A stretch of DNA of 37,112 bases from Schleiferilactobacillus harbinensis DSM 16991 (lineage in GTDB: Bacteria > Bacillota > Bacilli > Lactobacillales > Lactobacillaceae), in the NCBI RefSeq assembly GCF_000425885.1, contig NZ_AUEH01000019.1:14743-51854 (forward strand), in the 5' to 3' direction. The notes beneath the pieces are model-generated. The model ran no database searches. It was not told the DNA's origin and saw only the letters and a program-made list of their open reading frames with translations. Below, piece by piece: positions 1-5,354 of the stretch. Positions within the stretch are counted from its first letter, which is position 1, and each line of letters starts with the position of its first letter. A program made the position numbers and the translations under genes.

Positions 1-1
1 C

Positions 2-148
2 GTTACCAAGCTGGACAGCACAGGCAAGCAAGTGTGGCAGTGGAAGGCGTCAAGCGGTGTGCAATCGGTAGCTGTAGACAGCAAATTCAACGTTTATGCA
101 GGTGATAGCAGTCTTCACATTACTAAGCTGAAGACGGCAAAGCAATAG
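2..148 (+). CDS. Phage tail/baseplate protein, C-terminal end (partial)
   Basis: The reading frame enters from the left edge and stops with TAG at 146-148, leaving 48 residues. They read as a beta-propeller-like repeat (VTKLDSTGKQVWQWK then VQSVAVDSKFNVYAGDSS), the pattern seen in repeat-bearing phage tail or baseplate proteins. The position directly upstream of small tail-associated genes, holin and lysin supports a structural role at the tail tip. Whether it contacts the host surface cannot be judged from this fragment. Confidence 0.6.
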   Translation, partial: VTKLDSTGKQVWQWKASSGVQSVAVDSKFNVYAGDSSLHITKLKTAKQ

Positions 149-167
149 CAGAAAGGATTGATTTATT

Positions 168-521
168 TTGGCAGAAACAGACACGTATAAACAGGTCTTT
201 ATGACCTATCCAGTTCAGCAGCAGGATGGCAACTTTTATCATATTGATTATGTCCCCCAATATGTACCAGTTGAGTACCCCAAGACGACTGACCCGATCC
301 CATCCGAATTGCAAGGCAAAATCCCCAAATATGACTGGCAGACGAGTGAATGGATTGATTCTCAAATTGACCCAACCACTGCAGCCATTACAGCTCTGCA
401 AGCAAACGCTGCACTGCTCATGGCCCAGTTTTCAATGATTAAAAGCACACTGACAGGATTGCAGAAGCAAGTTGCTTCATTAACTAATCCAGCAACAACC
501 ACTACTACTAAGGAGGCATAA
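168..521 (+). CDS. Small phage tail-associated protein (117 aa)
   Basis: This starts at TTG 168, about ten bases after GAAAGGA (151-157), and follows the tail protein by 19 bases. The N-terminal half is rich in aromatic residues (YVPQYVPVEYP). A predicted helix (roughly residues 75-105) of alternating hydrophobic residues follows, then a Thr-rich tail. Proteins of this size and shape commonly sit between baseplate genes and the XkdX/holin genes in Lactobacillus siphophages. No enzymatic motif is visible; it may be a minor structural or assembly component. The family was not firmly recognised. Confidence 0.7.
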   Translation: MAETDTYKQVFMTYPVQQQDGNFYHIDYVPQYVPVEYPKTTDPIPSELQGKIPKYDWQTSEWIDSQIDPTTAAITALQANAALLMAQFSMIKSTLTGLQKQVASLTNPATTTTTKEA

Positions 522-523
522 GC

Positions 524-664
524 ATGGACAGATTTGTGTTGATGTATTACAAGATGGGGTTGTTCGATTTGCCAGCGATGCAGCTATTCGTACAAACGGG
601 TGAAATCACCGCTGACCAGTATAAGCAAGCAACTGGCGAGGATTATGTGGCCCCGGCAGCATAG
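524..664 (+). CDS. XkdX-like phage protein (46 aa)
   Basis: A short gene starting ATG 524 with AAGGAGG at 510-516 and ending TAG 662-664. The protein has the compact XkdX pattern: an aromatic N-terminus (FVLMYYKMGLFD), then the segment GEITADQYKQATGEDY near the end. XkdX family members are about 40-60 residues and lie between tail-fibre genes and holin genes in Firmicutes phages, as here. Their function is unknown. The start lies two bases after the previous stop, so the genes are presumably co-translated. Confidence 0.75.
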   Translation: MDRFVLMYYKMGLFDLPAMQLFVQTGEITADQYKQATGEDYVAPAA

Positions 665-678
665 ATTGGAGGCCGCTT

Positions 679-972
679 ATGCACATTATTTTAGGTCTGT
701 CGATTGCTGAATGGGCAGAAACACTGACTGCCCTCGGGGTGCTGGTGAGTGCTGGCAGCTGGCTGTTTAAGAAAATTGCTCTGGACCCGCTGCGTGAGGA
801 CATTCAGCGCTTGTCCGAGCAGATTGGGCAACAGCTCAAGGTCCACGAACAAACACTTGCGTCGATCAACGGGCGTATTAAGGAACATGACAAAGAGCTC
901 GGCAGCCACTCGGAACGAATTACCCGTCTGGAAGACCATGCAGGAATTAAGGAGGACAAAAATGAAGATTAA
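679..972 (+). CDS. XhlA-like phage membrane protein, lysis accessory (97 aa)
   Basis: This starts at ATG 679 behind GGAGG (668-672). Residues 10-33 form one hydrophobic segment (LTALGVLVSAGSWLFKKIAL). The rest is a charged, heptad-like helix (DIQRLSEQIGQQLKVHEQTL) suggesting a coiled coil. This order of one membrane segment plus a coiled coil matches the haemolysin XhlA-like proteins encoded just before holins. Its end overlaps the holin start by 11 bases, so translation is probably coupled. A role in holin timing is inferred from context. Confidence 0.7.
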   Translation: MHIILGLSIAEWAETLTALGVLVSAGSWLFKKIALDPLREDIQRLSEQIGQQLKVHEQTLASINGRIKEHDKELGSHSERITRLEDHAGIKEDKNED

Positions 973-1354
973 TTGGAAAGTACGTTTTTTGAGCGTTAAG
1001 TTTTGGCTGGCCTTGGTGCCAGCTATTTTATTGGTCGTGCAAGCGGTCGCTGCGGTGTTTGGCTATAACTGGGACTTTGCGAGCCTCGGAAAAGAGCTGA
1101 CTGGTGTGATCAATGCAGTATTCGCCGTGCTGGCTATTCTTGGGGTAGTAACTGACCCTACGACAGCTGGTGTTGCCGACAGTGCCCAGGCACTCACTTA
1201 CAGCAAACCAGCTAAGGATACCGTGCCTGATCCGGTACCGGCTGAACCGCTGCAAGCTAATGGGCAGGGCCAGCTGGTCAAGGATACTCTGCCAGACGGC
1301 TCTGCCGCGGACACCACTACGAATGGAGCTGACAGTAATGTCGTTCAGCATTGA
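962..1354 (+). CDS. Phage holin, phi-LC3 type (130 aa)
   Basis: The ATG at 962 follows AAGGAGGACAAAA. The N-terminus MKINWKVRFLSVKFWLALVPA and two hydrophobic segments (about 11-30 and 45-62) match the phi-LC3 holin family, and the segment ILGVVTDPTTAGVADS is typical of it. The C-terminal half is a low-complexity polar extension, longer than in the usual 70-90 residue members. Holins permeabilise the membrane so that the endolysin reaches peptidoglycan; the lysin follows immediately and overlaps by 17 bases. An upstream in-frame extension to 749 was rejected because it lacks a ribosome binding site and lies inside the previous gene. Confidence 0.9.
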   Translation: MKINWKVRFLSVKFWLALVPAILLVVQAVAAVFGYNWDFASLGKELTGVINAVFAVLAILGVVTDPTTAGVADSAQALTYSKPAKDTVPDPVPAEPLQANGQGQLVKDTLPDGSAADTTTNGADSNVVQH

Positions 1355-2228
1355 TGCCGCAATCAATTACATGTATCAGCTGCAAAAGGCTGGGGTCACG
1401 TACTCAATGGATGGCAGTCGCGTTGGCACAGATGGCACAGCTGACTGCTCAGGCGCTGTTTATGCATCCTTGCGAGCAGGTGGAATGCCTAGCGCTGGCT
1501 ATGTGTTAAACACCGAATCCATGCACAATTGGCTGTTAGCTAACGGCTGGAAGCGGGTAGCCGACAACAGCGGATGGAATGCCCAACGCGGCGACGTGTT
1601 TATCTGGGGCAAGATTGGCGATTCTAGTGGTGCTGGTGGGCACACAGGTATCTTCATTGATCACGACAATATTATCCACTGTAATTACAGTCATAATGGC
1701 GTGAGCGTTAATAACCATGATGCTTACTGGGCCGCCGATGGCTGTCCATATTTTTATGCGTATCGGTATGCCGGTGCGCAAGAAGCAGATCAAGGAGATG
1801 ATAACGATATGGATTTGAGCAAATTGACTAGCTTGGCGCCAGTCACTGCATACGGTGTGGCCTGGATCACCAACCCCAACGGGGCCGCCTTGTGGGATAA
1901 CTCTGGCAAGGTGCTTAAACACCTGCCTTACGGAACATCTTGGGTCGTCGAAGACGTCAACAAAGGTCGGCTTAACGTGGGCGGCTGGATCGACCCGGCA
2001 GACGCGGTAGTCAAGATCAACAAGGGCGCCGCGGGCGACTGGTCAGGCACCGTGGTCCGAGTGACTTCTGACGGTGCATACACGCAAGCTCAGCCCAAGC
2101 CTAATCAAGCAGGTGTCCAGTATTTGCCCAAAGGCAGTCGCTGGAAGGTTGTTGATGTAAGCAAGGACGGGAATTACGTCAATATCGGCGGGTACGTTGA
2201 TGCCAACAAAGTGAACATCGAACTGTAA
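1338..2228 (+). CDS. Phage endolysin, Amidase_5 (NlpC/P60-like) with two C-terminal SH3-like repeats (296 aa)
   Basis: Starts at ATG 1338 behind GGAG at 1325. Residues 1-145 are a bacteriophage peptidoglycan hydrolase domain: Cys in ADCSGAVYA, His in GAGGHTGIF and the HCNYSHNG segment supply the Cys-His catalytic set of the NlpC/P60 fold. Two wall-binding-like repeats follow at about 160-235 and 236-296, each ending in a GGWIDPADAV or GGYVDANKVN type motif. A linker rich in Asp and Gly joins the parts. It degrades host peptidoglycan at lysis. The last 15 codons are repeated in diverged form at 2838-2888. Confidence 0.93.
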   Translation: MSFSIDAAINYMYQLQKAGVTYSMDGSRVGTDGTADCSGAVYASLRAGGMPSAGYVLNTESMHNWLLANGWKRVADNSGWNAQRGDVFIWGKIGDSSGAGGHTGIFIDHDNIIHCNYSHNGVSVNNHDAYWAADGCPYFYAYRYAGAQEADQGDDNDMDLSKLTSLAPVTAYGVAWITNPNGAALWDNSGKVLKHLPYGTSWVVEDVNKGRLNVGGWIDPADAVVKINKGAAGDWSGTVVRVTSDGAYTQAQPKPNQAGVQYLPKGSRWKVVDVSKDGNYVNIGGYVDANKVNIEL

Positions 2229-2235
2229 TACAAAA

Positions 2236-2259
2236 CCCGGTATTTAGAATTCCGGATTG
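2236..2259 (+). terminator. Degenerate terminator-like hairpin after endolysin
   Basis: CCGG at 2237-2240 pairs with CCGG at 2252-2255, with an inner ATT/AAT stem, a T-T mismatch and loop TAG. Only a weak T-rich tail follows. It aligns position for position with the strong terminator at 2896-2929, so it looks like a decayed copy that would let transcription read into the next gene. Confidence 0.45.
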
Positions 2260-2276
2260 TTTGAAAGGTGCTAACA

Positions 2277-2810
2277 ATGGGATATACTGAACTAGAGGTG
2301 GTTACATTGAAAAGTCAAGAATACGCTTTTCCAGATAAATCGGTTTTGGTGAACCACGTATACAGCCGGTTAGATAATCCAACGCTTGTAAAAGTTCAGA
2401 AGAGCCTCTATTTGTTATGGGCCTATTACAGTGCCACCTATGGAACACTTTACCCCTGTGGCGATGTGGACATTGAATATCCAAAGGCACTTTTCAAACC
2501 AGACTTTCGGGCTTGGCGGTATGGTCCCGTGGACGAGACGGTATATGCAGAACAGAAAAGTGAAAGCTTTTCTAAAGAGACTGCTAAAGAATATATTCCT
2601 AGTAAACCATGGGACACTGAAGTCATCAGCTTTGTAAATGACTTGCTTAAAGATACCAACAAGGTAAATGACTTTGGATTGGTAGCACGAACGCATCAGG
2701 ATAAGTCTTGGTCAAGCGTCTATAAAGAGGGGGAACGTTATATAGCTATCGATCCAAAGGAAATTAAGAGCGAATACATTAACAAGATTAAAGAAGCAAG
2801 TGTCGTCTAG
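2277..2810 (+). CDS. Panacea (SocA/DUF4065) domain protein, prophage cargo (177 aa)
   Basis: ATG 2277 is chosen over GTG 2268 because GAAAGG (2263-2268) then has 8-base spacing. Residues 25-170 show the Panacea pattern: LVKVQKSLYLLWAYYSATYG near the N-terminus, FRAWRYGPVDETVY around residue 80, and the closing KEIKSEYINKI. Panacea domains occur in antitoxins that neutralise many unrelated toxins and in the ClpXP adaptor-antitoxin SocA. No recognised toxin is adjacent; the next gene (61 aa) is the only nearby candidate. Higher AT content than the lysin, and flanking copies of the lysin 3' end, mark it as inserted cargo. Antitoxin function is inferred from the family. Confidence 0.8.
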   Translation: MGYTELEVVTLKSQEYAFPDKSVLVNHVYSRLDNPTLVKVQKSLYLLWAYYSATYGTLYPCGDVDIEYPKALFKPDFRAWRYGPVDETVYAEQKSESFSKETAKEYIPSKPWDTEVISFVNDLLKDTNKVNDFGLVARTHQDKSWSSVYKEGERYIAIDPKEIKSEYINKIKEASVV

Positions 2811-2825
2811 TTGATGTTTTCTGCT

Positions 2826-2888
2826 TACTGGAAGTTAGTAAATATCGGCGGTTGGATCGCCGCTGACAAAGTGAATATTGAATTGTAG
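2826..2888 (+). pseudogene. Remnant of an endolysin C-terminus
   Basis: The frame YWKLVNIGGWIAADKVNIEL followed by TAG matches the end of the intact endolysin (NYVNIGGYVDANKVNIEL). No start codon, ribosome binding site or catalytic domain is attached. It is the 3' stub of a second, diverged lysin gene, left after recombination or cargo insertion. Confidence 0.85.
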
Positions 2889-2915
2889 CAGAAAACCCGG
2901 GGCTTAGGCCTCGGG
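2838..2915 (+). repeat. Diverged direct repeat of the lysin 3' end and terminator (other copy 2178-2255)
   Basis: Two 78-base stretches align without gaps and agree at about 55 positions by hand count. They cover the last lysin codons, the stop and the terminator hairpin. They bracket the Panacea gene. The divergence argues for mosaic recombination between related phages rather than a fresh tandem duplication. Confidence 0.8.
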
Positions 2916-2929
2916 CTTTTTGTTGTTTT
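2896..2929 (+). terminator. Rho-independent terminator of the lysis module
   Basis: An eight-base-pair stem (2896-2903 with 2908-2915, one G-T pair), loop TTAG, then CTTTTTGTTGTTTT. Confidence 0.9.
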
Positions 2930-3016
2930 ACAGGTAACGAAAAAGATTGCAATCCGTTTGCTAAATTGAGCGAGATGAAAGCAAAAACTTTTTACCCATT
3001 AGCAGTTGATAAATTA

Positions 3017-3025
3017 TGTTATACT
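3017..3025 (+). promoter_or_regulatory. Extended -10 promoter of the 61-residue gene
   Basis: TGTTATACT is a TGnTATACT extended -10 element, 63 bases upstream of the ATG at 3089. No clear -35 is seen, as is usual for extended -10 promoters. Confidence 0.6.
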
Positions 3026-3088
3026 GGAAAAGAAAGGAAAAAGGAATTGGTAATAACCTGTATTAGCTAAAAAAGGAGGACGGTGTTA

Positions 3089-3274
3089 ATGCAAAAATCA
3101 AGTCTTTCCATTGATGAAGTAACCCAATACCTTAATACCTTAGGGCTTGGTGCTGTGGATGGTGACGCATTACATCAGTTTGCTTTAAAAAAGCTTGCTA
3201 ATGCCAAGGAAATCGTTTCTCGCCGGAATGTAAACCACCATGTTGTTGGAGCTTTCCATTCTGACACCCCATGA
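3089..3274 (+). CDS. Small protein of unknown function, prophage cargo (61 aa)
   Basis: ATG 3089 sits nine bases after the GGAGG of AAAAGGAGGA (3071-3080); GTG 3083 would be too close. Residues 5-20 look helical (LSIDEVTQYLNTLGLG), followed by a charged helix (ALKKLANAKEIVSRR) and a His-rich end. There is no membrane segment or signal peptide. With its own promoter and a terminator at 3311 it is an independent unit downstream of the lysis genes, the usual place for lysogenic-conversion genes. It could be exclusion-related or a partner of the Panacea protein; neither is shown. Confidence 0.65.
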   Translation: MQKSSLSIDEVTQYLNTLGLGAVDGDALHQFALKKLANAKEIVSRRNVNHHVVGAFHSDTP

Positions 3275-3310
3275 TCATCCTTCCCCCAGATTAGACGATC
3301 ATACCAAAAA

Positions 3311-3339
3311 CCATGGCAGAAATGCCGGGGCTTTTTTTG
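3311..3339 (+). terminator. Terminator of the 61-residue gene
   Basis: CCATGGCA pairs imperfectly with TGCCGGGG around a GAAA tetraloop, followed by CTTTTTTTG. Confidence 0.85.
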
Positions 3340-3464
3340 TGGGAAATTGTCCCACTACACAATTACTACACAAAATACGTCATAATCCCTTTATAATAGG
3401 TAATCCAACGGATTTTACAAATCCGGTAAACGGCTTAATTAGAACTTTATGGGAATATGATGTT

Positions 3465-3496
3465 ATCCCAACGACTAAAAGTCGTTGGGATTTTTT
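3465..3496 (+). terminator. Perfect 12-bp terminator without an upstream gene
   Basis: ATCCCAACGACT (3465-3476) pairs perfectly with AGTCGTTGGGAT (3480-3491) around loop AAA, then a T6 run. About 70 bases upstream is TATAAT (3392-3397) with no good -35. Together they could delimit a transcript of about 95 bases; otherwise this is the terminator of a gene disrupted by phage integration. Confidence 0.75.
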
Positions 3497-3661
3497 CTAC
3501 ACATCGATAGCACGTTCAGCATTTAAAAGAAGAACACCAATGCAGAAATCTATATGCCGTCAGTGATCATACGTACCCGCCAATGTGTGTAGCCAAATTC
3601 TATTTAGGCAATCAACAGACATATACATTGGCAGACAACAAATGTCATCTCGTTCGACTTG

Positions 3662-3714
3662 TGGGAGACACGTTGCTACCGGGGCCTTTGTTTACCGGTT
3701 GCTGCTTTCTCCCA
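3662..3714. repeat. Inverted repeat with inner stem
   Basis: TGGGAGA (3662-3668) pairs with TCTCCCA (3708-3714), and inside it ACCGG (3678-3682) pairs with CCGGT (3695-3699). No T tract follows on either strand. Confidence 0.5.
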
Positions 3715-3753
3715 ATACGTACTACAATGCTGATTTTAGGGCAGTCAGCAATG

Positions 3754-3811
3754 AGTCCAGACAAAATAGAGAAGGTGTGCCCAGCGCATTGCTTTCTCTA
3801 TTTGTCTGGGA
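3754..3811. repeat. Long imperfect inverted repeat (about 20-bp arms)
   Basis: AGTCCAGACAAAATAGAGAA (3754-3773) is the near-perfect reverse complement of 3792-3811, allowing a bulged C and one extra A. The loop is about 18 bases. It lies just beyond the stop of the inverted lysin gene, but neither strand has a U tract, so it is not a canonical terminator. Confidence 0.65.
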
Positions 3812-3818
3812 CTGTTAA

Positions 3819-4262
3819 TTAGCTGCCTGAGTATCTGTACGCGTAATAATACGGCCGATTCGCGGTATTCCAATATTGCCCATAATTGTTAACGGATACC
3901 CCATTGTGGGAATAATTGCAGTGAATAATATCGTGATCAGTGATGAAAATACCAGTATGTCCACCAGCGCCGGCTGATTTCCCATGTTCGCCCCAAATAA
4001 AGACATCACCGCGTTGAGCGGGCCAACGCATATTTTCAGCCAGCAGAACAAAGCCGCTGGTCAACAACCAGCCGTGCATCGTTTCCGTATCCAGGACAGT
4101 GTCCGCAACCGGTGCACCGCCGGCACACAACGCGGTGTATACAGCCCCAGAACAGTCGGCAGTGCCGTCTGCCCCCGTGCGGCTGCCGGTCATGCTGTAA
4201 GTTACGTGGTTGGCCTGAAGTGCCTCCATAAAGGCCAATGCGCGATCCATATTAACGGTCAT
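3819..4262 (-). CDS. Free-standing Amidase_5 peptidoglycan hydrolase domain (147 aa)
   Basis: ATG at 4262 is preceded by GGAGGG. The whole protein is one catalytic domain, closely similar along its length to residues 1-145 of the prophage endolysin: ADCSGAVYTA (Cys), GAGGHTGIF (His) and the shared HCNYSHNGVSVNN. It stops exactly where the endolysin's linker begins (YAYRYSGS), so it has no wall-binding repeats, signal peptide or holin partner. It could be a remnant of an older prophage or a domesticated hydrolase. The orientation is opposite to the prophage genes. Confidence 0.88.
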   Translation of the reverse strand: MTVNMDRALAFMEALQANHVTYSMTGSRTGADGTADCSGAVYTALCAGGAPVADTVLDTETMHGWLLTSGFVLLAENMRWPAQRGDVFIWGEHGKSAGAGGHTGIFITDHDIIHCNYSHNGVSVNNYGQYWNTANRPYYYAYRYSGS

Positions 4263-4297
4263 CGTGACTAGTCCCTCCTGTCTGTAATCGATCGCCC

Positions 4298-4768
4298 TTA
4301 TTCATGGTCCAACAACTTCTGGAAGGTCACATTATCCTGATACCGGACCTTGACAAAAATCGTGGTAAACCGCAGGAACACGGGGTTCGCGTAGTGCAAA
4401 CTTTGCTGATAAGCGGTCAGATCGGCCATAAAACTCTTCTGCACCTCACTGCGGCTGACCAAGCCGGCGTAGCCTTGCAGCGCGACGGAGCAATGGTGCC
4501 GTTCGTTGAAGCAATAGATACTAGCTTTGCCGGATTCCACAATGTTATGTATGGTGGTCGTGTCCCGATCGGTGTAAAACAGGACCTGCTTCACTGAGCG
4601 CTGCGGTCTGAGCGGGGTGAGGGCGACGATATTAGGAAAGCCGCGCTTATCCAGTGTGGCAAATTCCATGACTGTGGCTTCTTGCAGCAGTTGTTCCGCT
4701 TGGGCGATGGTGTCCACCGTCCCTGTGCGGTCGTCTGCTTTGGGGTGATTTGTTTTTTGGTTAGCCAT
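4298..4768 (-). CDS. Pyridoxamine 5'-phosphate oxidase-like flavin protein (156 aa)
   Basis: ATG 4768 is preferred over a longer frame because GGAGG lies eight bases before it. The segment VMEFATLDKRGFPNIVALTPL is the typical start of the PNPOx split-barrel fold (a strand, then a GxPxxxP/L type loop). VLFYTDRDTTTIHNIVESGKASIYCF supplies the second half of the FMN-binding region. Small members of this superfamily reduce or bind flavins rather than make PLP; the substrate is unknown. The gene is monocistronic and its extended -10 lies at 4883-4891. Confidence 0.8.
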   Translation of the reverse strand: MANQKTNHPKADDRTGTVDTIAQAEQLLQEATVMEFATLDKRGFPNIVALTPLRPQRSVKQVLFYTDRDTTTIHNIVESGKASIYCFNERHHCSVALQGYAGLVSRSEVQKSFMADLTAYQQSLHYANPVFLRFTTIFVKVRYQDNVTFQKLLDHE

Positions 4769-4882
4769 TGAAATATCCTCCAGTTGGTTGTTTTCGGTAT
4801 GGATGAAAAGGCAGCAGCATACTTTGCGCAATGATTGAAAGCCCATCCATCATTGCCGTTTCAGCCTTTCTTAATGAAGTTA

Positions 4883-4891
4883 ATTGTAGCA
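4883..4891 (-). promoter_or_regulatory. Extended -10 promoter for the PNPOx-like gene
   Basis: Read on the minus strand, 4891-4883 gives TGCTACAAT, an extended -10 (TGnTACAAT), about 115 bases before the ATG. No strong -35 is seen. Confidence 0.5.
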
Positions 4892-4970
4892 TGGGCCAGG
4901 CCGTTATGGATGGGAAATGAAAACATGACGCCTGTTATTATATCACCAACTAATTTCCCACAATTAGTTC

Positions 4971-4999
4971 TTGCACAACACGTGTTATCAATGGATAAT
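4971..4999 (+). promoter_or_regulatory. Promoter of the csbD-like gene
   Basis: TTGCAC (4971-4976), a 17-base spacer and GATAAT (4994-4999) form a good vegetative-type promoter 25 bases upstream of the start codon. Confidence 0.65.
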
Positions 5000-5024
5000 T
5001 AAAATTAGGGAAGGAGGGATTCGA

Positions 5025-5237
5025 ATGAGTCTCGAAGACAAGATCAAAGGCAAGAAGGATCAAGTAACTGGCAAGGCTAAAGAAGTCGAAGGTAAAGTAA
5101 CTGGCGATAAAGCACGTGAAACCCAAGGCAAGGCTGAAGGATTGCTCGGCAAGGCTAAAGAAAAGCTGGGCGATGCGAAGGACTCGGTACGGGATGCAGT
5201 TGATGATGCGAAGGATAAGCTCCACAAGGATAAGTAA
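5025..5237 (+). CDS. CsbD family stress-response protein (70 aa)
   Basis: ATG 5025 follows AAGGAGGG (5011-5018). The protein is almost entirely charged and Ala/Gly-rich helix with CsbD repeats: KIKGKKDQVTGKAKEVEGK, GDKARETQGKAEGLLGKAKE and a final Lys/Asp-rich stretch. It has no Cys, Trp or Phe. CsbD proteins are small, abundant, general-stress-induced proteins (sigma-B regulated in Bacillus subtilis) of unknown mechanism. Here the promoter looks like an ordinary vegetative one, fitting the absence of sigma-B in lactobacilli. It is monocistronic with its own terminator. Confidence 0.92.
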   Translation: MSLEDKIKGKKDQVTGKAKEVEGKVTGDKARETQGKAEGLLGKAKEKLGDAKDSVRDAVDDAKDKLHKDK

Positions 5238-5246
5238 TACTTAACG

Positions 5247-5270
5247 AGCCGCCGAACCCTGGCGGCTTTT
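5247..5270 (+). terminator. Terminator of the csbD-like gene
   Basis: AGCCGCC (5247-5253) pairs with GGCGGCT (5261-5267), followed by TTTT. Confidence 0.8.
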
Positions 5271-5311
5271 AGTATGCCCCAAAAAACGCACCTTTTGCCG
5301 CCGCGCCCCAA

Positions 5312-5338
5312 TGCGTATACTTAATAACAGTATGCGCA
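5312..5338 (+). promoter_or_regulatory. Palindromic operator over the MFS-gene promoter
   Basis: TGCGTATACT (5312-5321) and AGTATGCGCA (5329-5338) form an inverted repeat with one mismatch and a 7-base centre. The left arm contains a TATACT -10 (5316-5321), so a bound protein would block transcription of the MFS gene starting at 5355. No regulator gene is adjacent. Confidence 0.55.
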
Positions 5339-5354
5339 ATTATTGGAGGCAATT

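Larger units (their letters stand above)
3275..3818. other. Non-coding, structure-rich interval; probable prophage/host junction
   Basis: No frame here has a credible ribosome binding site or codon pattern. The interval holds the terminator at 3311, a TATAAT at 3392-3397, a 7-bp inverted repeat CGGATTT/AAATCCG (3409-3425), a perfect terminator hairpin at 3465-3496 and two further inverted repeats at 3662-3714 and 3754-3811. Phage lysis genes lie on the left and ordinary housekeeping genes begin on the right, so the attachment site probably lies here. No tRNA 3' end or tmRNA fragment was found to define it. Confidence 0.5.

Noticed and set aside
749-961. Upstream extension of the holin frame
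   Set aside because: It lies within the XhlA-like gene and lacks a ribosome binding site; ATG 962 has a strong one and gives the family N-terminus.
3275-3540. tRNA or tmRNA 3' end serving as attachment site
   Set aside because: No T-arm or CCA-type end was found on either strand, so no att core is claimed.
3583-3822. Open frames of about 77-79 codons in the inverted-repeat region
   Set aside because: No ribosome binding site and they run through the inverted repeats; composition does not look coding.
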